Positions 21,981 through 34,100 of a stretch of DNA of 64,000 nucleotides are shown piece by piece. Positions within the stretch are counted from its first letter, which is position 1; each line of letters starts with the position of its first letter. The position numbers were made by a program, and so were the translations under genes. This DNA is from Aphidius gifuensis (Eukaryota > Arthropoda > Insecta > Hymenoptera > Braconidae): the NCBI RefSeq assembly GCF_014905175.1, contig NC_057791.1, forward strand, positions 15,070,177-15,134,176, read 5' to 3'. The notes beneath the pieces are model-generated. The model worked only from the letters and a program-made list of their open reading frames with translations. It ran no database searches and was not told where the DNA came from.

Positions 21981-22714
21981 TTTTATTATTTCCAAGGCAT
22001 TATCAAAAACCCTTGACTGTCAATCTTCAAATTGATTTCATGTATAAATAATGCGTGCCTAAATTGTTGTATGTACATTAATTACAAATTAGCTAATGAA
22101 AAAATGAGTTGAGGTTTAACAAATTGTTCGAAAGTAATAGCTTTTCATGGTTCAAAATAAAAAATCCCTATGAGAAGGGAATATTTTTTCCCCTAGCTAA
22201 TTTCCCTAAAAAAAAATTATGCACTCTTGTTTATGTGTATCCTGTATTCATCTCGAGTTCATCCCGGATATCAATTTTTCCATAATTAAAATAGCAGAAA
22301 TAACAAAAAAAAAAAATAAAAATTTCATCAAGTTCCCTTAGTTTTAAAGCGTGGATAACACAAGTATTTTACAAAACATTAAAACATATATTGAATATTG
22401 TGCCTGTAAATCGTCAAAACCAAAAAAAAAAAGGAAAAAACATTTTAGAATAAAATCTGTAGTTGAATAGTGATGCAGTTAAGTGTATATTTGCATTCCA
22501 ATGGAGTGCAATGCCGACAAGACAGGAGGCATCGAATATGTTTAATTCAAGATACAATGTATGTATTGGTGAGATACATATATTGATGAGAATACCAAAG
22601 ACAATTCTACCCTTTCGTGTTGTTTTCAACGGTATATATATATAGGTGCCAAAGGAAAAAAGAGAAAAGTAAAAAAAGATTAAGAGAGAGAAAGAGGGAG
22701 AGGAAGATAACGAA

Positions 22715-22840
22715 CTGGAGGTCTAAGCGTAGGGTAGCAATTGATGGGACAGGGTGGCGCGTTTGTTGAGCTAATTACTGTAAGACGAGGCGCTTATACG
22801 CGCGCCGCTACATACAAACGGCATTAAAAGCAGTGACTAT
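22715..22840. promoter_or_regulatory. GC-richer island, possible regulatory element
   Basis: Sharp compositional rise in AT-rich DNA, with a GAGCTAATTACTG homeodomain core near 22,770 and a TACGCGCGCC word. No frame. The role is inferred. Confidence 0.25.
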
Positions 22841-23254
22841 CAATCTACAAAAGCCATCTACCTAACAACTTTTCCCCCATGAATTTTATCAATTTCTTAA
22901 TGTTATTATTATTATTATTATAAATTTATTTATTTAATTATTTATTTGTTTATATTTATTAATTTTATTTAAATTTAGATCAATTTGTTTTGTTAAATAT
23001 TAATGCGGTTTAGTTGGAAATGTAAATAAAAAATACTAGAGCATTTTGGAGTATGAAAAAATAATAAATTTAAAAAATGAAAATTCAAGTTATATGTATA
23101 TAAATCTTTGTCATTGTTTTATGAAATTATAAATTCAATTTTTGATTAAAGAGAATTATGAGAAGGGTAAGAAATTATTCAACATAGAGGACATTTATGC
23201 ATTTCTGTAGATACATGTATGCCAACATAAACAATTTGTATATATAGGTAACAA

Positions 23255-23345
23255 CTGTGTATCAACCCCCGTGGTTTTAGCACCTCCTCACAGCCCCTTT
23301 TTCATGTGCTACTGTTCCACGTGAGTCTTGTGGTTTGTATTTACG
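23255..23345. promoter_or_regulatory. Short GC-richer island
   Basis: About 90 bp with CCCCCGTGG, CCTCCTCACAGCCCC and CCACGTGAGTC (E-box CACGTG). No reading frame. It could be a downstream regulatory element. Confidence 0.2.
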
Positions 23346-24810
23346 ATACCACATAGAACAACTGCAAGTCACTTGAGTTAGTTAATATTTATGGATATTC
23401 ATGTTTGTTTCGTTGAGTTTTTATATGTATATTTATTAAGTAGATGAAAAGTCATTGGGGACAAATTTTCTATACTGTAATTGGAAGAATGAAAAATAAA
23501 ATTTTTGATTAATTTATTTTTATTTTTTTTAATGTTAAATGACAGTTTTTTTTTTTACTTTGATGTACAAAAGAATTGTTCAAGTTTTTGTTATATCTTC
23601 ATTTGTTAAAACTTGTTATCCAAAAAATTTCATTTATTTTTATTTTTATCAAAACAAAAAGTTAAATAAAAAAAAAAAGATAATGAGAAGATTATTTACA
23701 TTCATGATTCTCAAGGGAGGTAAAACTGACACACTTGGTGATATAAAAATTTATAAAAATAAAAATATTTTTTACTTTTTAACATTAAAACAAATCAAAT
23801 ATATAATTTCATAAAAATAAAAAACTCGTTTTAAACTATTGTATAATAATAAGAAATGTTTTTTATTGCAAAAAAAAAAAAGAAACGAATCATCAATAAA
23901 TCTGACAAAAAAAAAAATACTTGTAATGCTATTACAAAAGATTTATACTTAACAGAAATTTAAATGAAAAAATTACAAAAGCCTTTGTCTTGCACCTGGT
24001 TTACCTGCAAGTGGTTTACCAGTTTCAATAAAATTCCAAAAGTATTTTTATATATATTTAAAAAAAAACATTGAGGATTAAATCGCATTGAAGATCAGCG
24101 ACACACATCGTTATGGCGGTGACTTTTTTTTTAAAGAAAATTACAGCGGTGTCGAAGACAAGTAAGAAGGATATATAAAAGGGGGATGTAAAAAGAGGCA
24201 AGGAGAGCACTGAACACACCAACAAACCATGAGGATCAGGGATCCCGACAAGTCGTAAATATTCGGGCGCCAAATAACGTCAGAGTCCTTTCAAAAGAAT
24301 TAAATAAATATAAATAAATTAAAAAAAAAAAACAAAATTAAAATAGAACGACACTGTCACCATATACCTATTGCTTGATTATTTTTTTTTTATTGTTGCA
24401 CACACACATACTTGTCACTTTTTTATACAAGTATTTATTTTGTTGTTACAAGTATTTGTCATTATTGTTTGTGTGTTGGTTTGGTAATGAAGGACATCCT
24501 TGTTAATTAGTCAATAAATTATCCTTCACACTCAAACCATTCAACGATTTTTTTTTTAACTATATATATATACTTGTCTCGTTTTAATTTTTGCATTGAG
24601 ATTGAAGAAGGTATATAAGAGGACAAGAGGATGAGAAAAATAAATACTTGCGACACCTATCAGACCAGACAGGTCTGAAAACGATATACCCAGTGAGTTT
24701 GACCTTCAACACATACTTGTTATAAAAAATAATACCATGACCTTGTCATATAATTTTATCAAATAAAAGCAACAAATAATTATCCTTTTACAGTAAAACA
24801 AAAATATATA

Positions 24811-24860
24811 TTTATTTGTTTATTATAAATTGATGGAAAAAAATATTTTTACAGTTTATT
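24811..24860 (-). terminator. Candidate polyadenylation signals of the zinc-finger gene
   Basis: AATAAA on the minus strand occurs at 24,860-24,855 and 24,816-24,811, 51 and 95 nt beyond the stop codon. In such AT-rich DNA chance hits are common, so either is only a candidate. Confidence 0.35.
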
Positions 24861-24910
24861 TTTATTATTATGTTGTTAATTTGATGATTATATTATAATT
24901 ATTAATAATA

Positions 24911-25126
24911 TTAATTTTTATCATCAAATAAACTTGATACATATCTTGAGGCATGATCTGGCGTTGGAAATTCTTGTGGATGTGATTCAACAAGATGTGA
25001 ACGTAAATTTTTTGAAAAATTTGTACAAAAAAAATTTGCGGTATTATTTTTATGACATGTGTCACACTCGTATATCATTTTTCCAGGATGAAGTTTTGTT
25101 GATAATATGTGTTTTCGTAGATTTTC
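24911..25126 (-). CDS. Zinc-finger gene, terminal coding exon 8
   Basis: 71 codons plus TAA at 24,913-24,911. The first residues complete finger 18 (His1043, His1050) with the exact 12-residue loop. A last atypical finger uses Cys1058, Cys1061, His1081 and His1086 with a 19-residue loop. The tail ends SSLFDDKN. Acceptor ATTACAG at 25,127. Confidence 0.88.
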   Translation of the reverse strand, partial: ENLRKHILSTKLHPGKMIYECDTCHKNNTANFFCTNFSKNLRSHLVESHPQEFPTPDHASRYVSSLFDDKN

Positions 25127-28100
25127 CTGTAATTAAAAATATATATTTAAAAAAAAAATTAATTTATGTTAATTGTATTTGATAAGTATATATGGAAATA
25201 ATTATAACTATTAATTTAATATATGATTATTGTCGTTGGGTGTATATCTGTGTGTGAGAATTTTTTATTGATTAAATTTGCTGAGAAATATTACAAGTTA
25301 AATGCAATTTTGTAAAATATATTTTTTTCCTTTATGGGAAGCTAAGTAGCCGACTACTCGTTGTTGTAAATATATTTTTACTCTGAAGGCACTTATACGA
25401 ACCGTTGATGGCCAAGAAGCCTTTACCATCAAATTTTATTTCTCGTGTTTAAATCTTATAAATTTACAAAACCTCTTTTCTCATTTTACCATTATTATAT
25501 ATTGACGCAAATTAATTAATTAATTTTATTTATCTTTTTTACTTTTTAATTTTTTAATCTTGAGAAATAGGGTATGAAGAAATAAAAAAAAAAAAATGTT
25601 TAAAAATAGAAAAAAAAAGAGAATTGTAGTACTTTGATATGGTTCGTGAATAATCCAAATCATCATGTGAATATAAATCGAAAGAAAAAACATTTTCAAG
25701 GAAAATGAAAAAAAAAAAAATAAAAATGTAGTCTACGTAATCATAAAAAAAAAAAAAAAAAAAGTAAAATTAAACTCATTTGAATCTTAAAGTAGGTCTG
25801 GATTTTTTGTTTGAATTTTAATTCAACATTTAGTTTAATTTTTAAAATTCAAAAAATTAAAGAAAATAAATTTTTTTAAATGTCAAATCAACATTTTTTG
25901 GCATGTTTATACATTTTTTAATGTTAAGCAAATTTAATATAAAAATCTCAGTTTAATATTTCGAGCAAATTGTTACTTTGAAACTTAAATTTTCTACACA
26001 ATTTATTTGTTCAGCTTTATTTTTTTCATGTTCTATTTAATTTAATTTTCCTATAGTTATTATATTTTCTTTTTGTTTTATATTTACTCACCCTTTTATA
26101 TTTTAATTTTTTTTATTTTGTATATATATTTTTAAGCTCGTCTATCCTGTCTACCTTCGTATATATATAAACCTACTCTTTACCCTTCTCCTTGTGACTT
26201 TGGTGGCGTAAATTAAGCAAGGTACACCTTAATGTTTAGACCTTGCCGCCGCCACCACGATAAGATAACGAGTTAATTGTGTTCACTGAATGCCCACACA
26301 CGCACGTCCAGTCATACCCGCGGTCCGGTATGCTAATGTTCTTTGATGCTTTAGTTGGGATGCTTCTCGCATATACGAGCACCTTTCTGTGTCTTTCTGA
26401 TAGCAATATATACACTGACTCTTCATTCAAAAAAAATAAAATAAATAAAATATGTATATTATTTATAAATAATGATTAAAAAATCACTTGGTAAATTTTT
26501 TTTTCAATTTTTCAAGTCAGTATTATAATTACTATACTCGTTTTATTAATAAATTAATTTTATTTTTCAAAATTGCATAGAAAAGAAAATACTTAATGAT
26601 TGTTTGAATATTTATAATTTGATTATGACACTGGACACACAAAGAGCTTTTTGTTTTTTGTTTCTTTTTGTTAAAATTTGATGGTATATTTTTGTAAAAT
26701 CAGTAGTGCGTCGACCAGATTACATGTGCCTCCCTTTTATTCGCCTGCCTGCTTTCCTGCTTCCTTCCTTCCTTCCGTCCTTCCTTCCTTTTTCCTTCCT
26801 GTCTCTCTTTCTCTGATCCTCTTGGTTTTCACTGTCCCCCTTTATGCTACTTCCATCAGGACACTTGTTCACTCTCGTTATGATTTACCACGGATGATTA
26901 CACGCTATTCTCACACCCAAAAGCAATCACTTGGCTGCCTCTGACACGATTATTCAAGACGTATAATGTATATAACATCGAAATAAGTCAATTCTTATAT
27001 TATTTAGTCCTCTAACACTCCTTTTCTTCATGTGCAACAACCCCCCGACAATTTGAAAATATGTAAATATTAAAAATTAAATGTTAACGCATCTCAAAAA
27101 TTAACATTTGCTTTGAATATTTTAAACTGAGATTTTTACTTTTTGTTTTTAACAAAAATACTTATTTTTTTTTATTCATCGTCATAAATTTTTTAATCAT
27201 TTTGTTTGTGTTTTTCTTGGCTTAATCTTGATATATTATATTAGACTCTTGAGACCAACAAACTACCTTGATAAATTGACATTTTTTTACTACCACAAAT
27301 AAGTAAATTTAATGTATTGATGATAAAGAAAAATTATAAATTATTAATTGAAAAATAACAAATGTCAAAATTAAAAAACTAAATGTTAAATTTTTAATAT
27401 TTTTAAATGTTTAATTAACATTTGTCTTAAATATTTAAATGAGATCATTTTCCAGCTAACCAGTTTCTTGTAATTTTCCAGAAATTTTCTAGAAAATTTC
27501 CGGAAATCATTTCTCATTTTTATCAATAATTTTAATAAAAAACTTTTCTTGAAATTTTCTAGAATATTTCCGAAAACAGTTTCTTTTTTTTATTAACAAT
27601 TTTATTAAACAGTCGATAATATTATTTGCATTTTTCTTTTGTTTTTATTCAATTACAGAATTAACAAAAAGAAAATGTTTAAATTTCATTAAAAAGCTAA
27701 GTTAATTATTATTTTTTAAAATATTAAATCAATATTTTTCTCAAATATTAATTTGACATTTTTTAATGTTGATTATTTAACATTTGAATTTAATGTTAAA
27801 TTAAAATTTCAACAAAAAATATAGATCTATTTGAATAGTTTTTGTAGTTTAAAACCATTTGTCGCGGAAAAATCAAAGGATCAACAACTTATCTACTTAT
27901 TTATCAATTCATATTTACCAAATTATTACTGGCATAAGTACAGTGACGACATTTGTAGGGTTTTTTTCCTGTGTGTGTTCGAATATGTCTTTGAAGATGT
28001 GACATTGTTTTCGTGACAAACATACAATGTTCATACTGACAACTCAATTGACCCTCATCAGTTGATTCTTCATGTTTAACTTCATGTCTAAAATTGAAAG

Positions 28101-31100
28101 AAAAGAAAAAAGCACTATTAAAAAACAATATATATAAATAACAGTATTTATTACTTATAATAACTCATATAAGTAAAAGAAATTAAATTTTATTTTCTTT
28201 ATATTTATATCTCGATTATAAATACACATACGTATTTTTATTTTTTCATTTCATTTTATATCTGAATTATTTCAGTCCAACGAGCTATACTCAACTTCCG
28301 GATGTGCTCATTCGACCGTACCAAAGGTGTTCTATTATTAATTCCATACTTCAATTTGTATTTAATTAAGAATGTAAAATAAAAAAAAAATTTATATACC
28401 TAGTATTTATATGAGAAAAAAAAAATTTACTGCTAACAAAATGTCTTGATTCAGTCAAGTGAATTTAAAGTTCTTTGTGTAAAAAAAAAACTAATAAAAA
28501 AATATAAAAAACAAAAAAATAAATCGCTAATTAGTTAATAATCAATTTCAGTTGATAATTACATTATTTTTTGCTTGGATGAATAATATTTAGTGATGAA
28601 AATGATTGTATTTTTTTTTTTTTAAATCCATTTATTATTCAATGAGCTTTATTATTATTTTTTTTTAATTTTAAATTACCTTCGTAATTGAGCTTTAGTT
28701 TTTCCAGCGTAAGAACACTTATTACATTGATATTTTTTATCAACAGTATCAGTCTCATGAACAATTGTCAGATGTGTCTTAAGCTCATTTTCAGTTCGTA
28801 AATACGTTGGACAATCTGGATATTTACACTTGTAATTTTTTCCATCATGTCGAAGCATGTGTTGACGCAAGCTGTGTCTAAAATCAAACAAAAAAAAAAA
28901 CATCATTATTCACTAAATATTTTGATAAATTATCACCCAAAAATATCTTGTGAAATATTTTAATGAAAAATTATAAATTTATATTTTTAAAAAATTAAAT
29001 TAAATCAACACACACAGAGTTAATTTTCTCTAAAATTTATTGAGAATTCATGTTGATGAGACACAATTAAAAAAATTCTGAATATTGGAGTTTTTTTAAA
29101 AAATATAAAATAAATAACAGGATGTGGTCAGTTATATATAATTTATATCAGTCATCTCTACATCTGAGAAAAGAGATAAACTATTTGATGAGATTAATTT
29201 CAGTATATCCATTTAATTAATTCATCAACCAATCAATATAAATTTTATTCAAGTCATGAAATAATGAACCATTCAACATACCAAAAATATATATATATAA
29301 TAAATATATAAAAATAAAAAAAATACATTTCCATTTTGCCAATAAATTGATTTTTTTTTATCTCATATAAATTATTTATAAATAAAAAAATTTTCTTGTC
29401 ATTATATTATACATTTCTATTTGTCCGGTAATAATTATTATTTATCATTTTTTAATATTACTTTTTTTTATAATTAATTAATTATTATGAGCAATTAAAA
29501 TAGACTCACTTCATGTGCCAAATGATTCGTTGAATGTTTTATTATTGGCGTGACTGAATTTTATATATGTTGCACAAAAAAAAAATACTTATTTTTAAAA
29601 AAATAGCTCTGAAGGCAAAAGTTTGAGTTACAAAATTGAAGCGTTCATGTAGTACATGATTCTTGAATATAACACACACACACACACATTGAATAAGTTG
29701 AGATAGAAATTGTGAGAGTAAAAAAAAAAAAATATATATATATATATATATTTAAGCGATGGGAGCGAACGAACGCGGGCATTAATTAAAAAGGTTGCGC
29801 ATTAAAATGATTTGTTTTAATTGGCTGAACGCGGTGAGGTATTTATGGCCGGTCGGTCCTTCGCATCGCGAGGCCTGTCGGACATTAGGCTCTTTTTTTT
29901 CTCTCTTTCTCTCTCTCTCTCTTTTTGTCTTTGATATAGTCCAAAGAGAGCCCTCATATACAGCAATTTTCTATGCTTTATTCACCCTTTTATCCCCCTT
30001 TATTCCAACCCTCTATCACCTAGCTATATTCATCAACTTTATTTTTTTTTTTTATTAATATTATCCTCTCAATATATTTATTTTTATTTATTTTTTTGTA
30101 TAATTTTTTAACTTTTTTCTTTCGCTTATTCTGATGGATCAACCCGTTACTTCTTTGATTGCCTCTTAATAGCATCACCAATGTGAATTCATGACATTGA
30201 AAAAGTATATTTATTGAATGTTATTTTTGTTCATTCAATATATAATCATTCTCACATTTTTGGCATTTTATATTTAATCTAATGCTCAGTAAATATTAAT
30301 GTACTCATAAACAAGAATTTAAAAAAAATAAAAAATATATATATTTAAGGATTTCGTCATTTTTTTTTTTTTTTAATTTAAAACTATAATTTTTAATGTA
30401 TCCATATTCAATGCCATTCGAAAAAAAAAAAAATGACAGATTGATATTTAACGTGATAATATGAAAATCCATTAAGTATATAATTATTTAAAAATATTTC
30501 TTAAACAATATATAGAACAATAATATAACCGTTGTACAAAAAAATTTATGACTAAAAAAATACAATTTTTTTTTATTCATTTTGATTAAATAAAAATGAT
30601 TAAAAAAAAAAAAAACCATATGGATATAAATCTTTGTTATTTATTTATTTTTTTTTTTTTTGAAAATATATATATATCTACACGCGCATATATATAATAA
30701 AGAAATAATATATATATAAATAAAAAAGTTATAAATGGGAATGTTAATTTGTGTATAAATGTTGTTTTATTATTGTATGTGTTGGTAGATGATTTTTAAG
30801 ATTTCAGAGAGGTATAGAATTGAGTCTGAGGATGTGTAGTTGATGTATGTATATTGGGATGTATATTGCATCCTTGAATTGTTGAGCTTCATCAGTCTCA
30901 TCTCTGTAACTTGGACAAAACAAGAAAAAAAAAAAAAAAACAAATAAATAAAATAATAAATATAAATAAAATGAATATATGAGAGTGCGGTTTGATGATG
31001 GCGAAGAAGTAGGCGGCAATGGTGGTGGTGGAACGAAAGAGGCAGGACCCAGACTGAACCAAAGGTGATGCATGGCCGACGTTTGGTTAGTTTTGTTGCA

Positions 31101-34100
31101 AGCACAGAATGATTTTATAACAGTGTGAGAAAGAATAAATGTATATTATAAATTTTTTAAAATTGTGTATGTGTGTATCTATATGTATCAATATATATAT
31201 ACGTATGAAAAGAAGAAGAATAACGACAGCATATGGGCTTAGTCCCAAGCCGGCCCCCTGTAGCAAATGCTGTCATAACTCAATCCCACCTTCGTCCAGG
31301 TTTTAACCAGCAAGCCTATTCCATCAGTCCATTCGTGTCTTTTATCCAAAATATATATATATATATACCTGAACCTACATCAATCTCTCACAGTCTCTTT
31401 TTTTTTTTTATCTTGACTCTTTATACTATCTTTATTTTCTTGAACGCGAATATTTATTGTTGATGCGGATGTAAATTTATTTAATTCCATTCGACTGTAT
31501 ATGTATATACTAATCAAATTTAGATGGATGTTGAAATATATATTATTCGCATGCATTTTTTTTATTTATTTTTTTCTTTTATTGTTTTGTTATTATCGGT
31601 TTGGGATATCAAGTTGGATATGGTGATTATTTAGCTTAACTATAAATCAATTTTCTTTGAATTAATCATGATTTTTTCTTTTGACTCGATATGAAAGTAA
31701 TAGTTGGCTGGGATAATTATATTACTTGTCGAGGTGAATGGTATCAGGAGATTCAGTTTATTTGATTAATCAACGGATTGATAAATTTAAGAGAGAGTTG
31801 ATTTTAAAATTTATATTAAATCGATGCTAATTTTTGACTAACAATGTTTAATTATTCTAGTTTTAAAAATTGACATTAATTTTTGTCTGGGTTTTTTTTT
31901 TTTTTTTGGTTTATTATTCTATTTTATTTTTAGATGTATTTTATTCTTAATCAAAATGTTGAATTCTGGTTTTTAATAGCCATTTATTTTTATCGTAAAT
32001 ATATACACATTAAAAATGATAATTTAATTATTTAAAAGAAAAAAAAAATTAACGTGTTATTTTTTTTTTCATTCGAAAAAATATATTTTCAACAGAAAGT
32101 ATTTTTTTTTTTTCATTTAAAAAATTGTTAAATGATTTATATTTGTTAATATTTTGAGGATTCATTTCTAATAATTGAGCTTTTTTTTTTTTCTTGTGTT
32201 ATTCAATTCTGCAATATAAATTTAGTCTCAAAAATTTTTCACTTTTTGTAAGCTAAAATTCACTTACAATAATACTAATTAATTTCAATTAAATAATATT
32301 ATAAAAAAAGAAAAAAGTATCTCTATAAATTATAAAATATAATAATTAAAAAAAATTGTCATTCTGTGGTATTGCATGTTCTGCAAGCTCAGCGACAGTA
32401 TCATATCAAAAATAATACGTGACCAAGTCTGGATGTGTTTGAATTAGCAAAGACCAATCAAAAAGCTTGTATAGATAATGTTCTATTTTTAGTCTGACTT
32501 AATCTCTACACATATATACAATATACCCACACAGAGACAGAGAATGTAAAAATAAAAAAAAGAAGAGAAAAATTGAGGGTGAATTAAAGACTGCCGCGTC
32601 AGGAAGATATTAGGGGAAAAGAGTGCGAGAAAAAGTCGATGAAGTGCCCAAGTAAGGATTCTCAGGCACGTCAAGAGTGTGTATACACGAATCCTCGTTA
32701 GCCCTGACTCTTGTCAAGCTTGTGTCAGTTGTTTTTATCAGGCTTGACACATACCTTGATAGTCCAGGCACAAGCTAGTTCATGTCCTTAGTGTTCAGGC
32801 CCTACTCAAGCTGGTTAGCAAGTTCTTGATTCGCTGATGAATTGCTCATTAATAAAGGTCAAGTTTGATCTCATAAAAAATATTGTAAATTTAATTCTAG
32901 AACCTTAAATTATATCATGTACTGTAAATACAGTAATTTTAAAAAAAAAATAAATAGTGATTATTTACTTGAAAAAGTTCACGAGTTATACCTAATCCGC
33001 ATACGCGTGATGTGTATTTTTATAATTCCCTTTTTGCTCTCTGAGCATTAAAAGACAGTCAACTGCTTTGTGTATATGTGTGTGTATTTGAATATGATGT
33101 GCGGTAAATATATATACAGTATTTTCGAGAAGGGTAGTTTTAACGCCTTGCTGTCGTGGCGTTTATATCATATAAACAACAATATTATAACGCGAGCTTA
33201 ATTGTACCAGAGAGCGGCTAGCAGATCTGCGTATAACACAGTCACATAAATCGGTGGTATATACACCCCTAGACTTAAGCCATGCTATTCGCTGAAAATA
33301 TATATATATGTAAATATATATATGTATAAAAAAAAAATAGAAAGAGTGGATAAAAGATGAAAAAAGAAAAAAAAAGAAGAGATATGTTGCTCGGTGTGGG
33401 ATTCTATCTATATATCTATCTTTTTTTTTTTTTTTTTTTCTTCTTCAAGTACCATCTTCCTTCTTCTAGTTGGATTCATTTACAATAAACATGTCGGCTG
33501 GTAATTTGCTCTTCAAGGGGTTATAGAGATCTTTGTCTTTTTGACTATTTTTCCAAGATGATAAAAAAATAAAATATAAAAAAAATAAAAACAATTCTTT
33601 GTATTATATGTGACTTCTTTTCTGACCTATCTCGAGAGTCAGGTTTGATATATAGATATACACAATATAATAGTAACAAAATTGAAGAGAAATGGCAAAA
33701 CATTGGGTGAAAATGTAAATGAAAAAAATTTGGTAGACGTGCGACCAATGGGTTCGTGGTTTGGCTGTGTTTCAGAACGTTGCATGAAAACGAAAATGGA
33801 GGTGGTTATAGTATAGGATATGTACACTATAAAAAATAAAAAAATAAATAAAAAAAAAGAGTGGTGTATATGATTGTAAAATGTAGAGGTGAAAACGAGT
33901 GAGTATTTTTGAGCGAAAAAGAGAAATAAAATAAATGAAAAAAAATAAAAAAAAAAAAAGAAAGGAAAGATATTTTCGAGTTTCAAGTGGACATAGAATG
34001 GAGTTTCAGAGTCTGTATCTACGCGCATTCACAACCACAGAGCTCTGTTTTATTTTATGAATTGCAATATTTCACGTGACAACTGGACTCCCTTCCTCGC

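Larger units (their letters stand above)
19963..24810. other. Gene-free AT-rich DNA downstream of the zinc-finger gene
   Basis: Extreme A/T homopolymers and no splice-bounded open frame. A region at about 20,285-20,345 (GGAGAAA, ATTTTTCACG) may be a reverse copy of the CTCCG repeat. GC-richer islands lie near 22,715-22,840 and 23,255-23,345. A tRNA-like sequence at 21,905-21,980 is listed separately. Confidence 0.45.
25127..27918 (-). other. Intron 7 of the zinc-finger gene (2.8 kb)
   Basis: It contains an imperfect tandem repeat at about 27,455-27,600, a CTTCC microsatellite near 26,760, and a GC-richer island at 26,195-26,400. A short open stretch at 25,333-25,440 is discussed under rejected items. 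Confidence 0.75.

Noticed and set aside
23972..24045. Minus-strand coding-like end (TGKPLAGKPGARQRLL then stop) that could be an alternative last exon of the zinc-finger gene
   Set aside because: An in-frame stop lies about 24 codons upstream and there is no AG acceptor between that stop and the coding-like part.
25333..25440. Minus-strand open stretch (FDGKGFLAINGSYKC) in intron 7
   Set aside because: Only about 34 codons, no convincing splice sites, and no clear domain; FLYWCH similarity is too weak.
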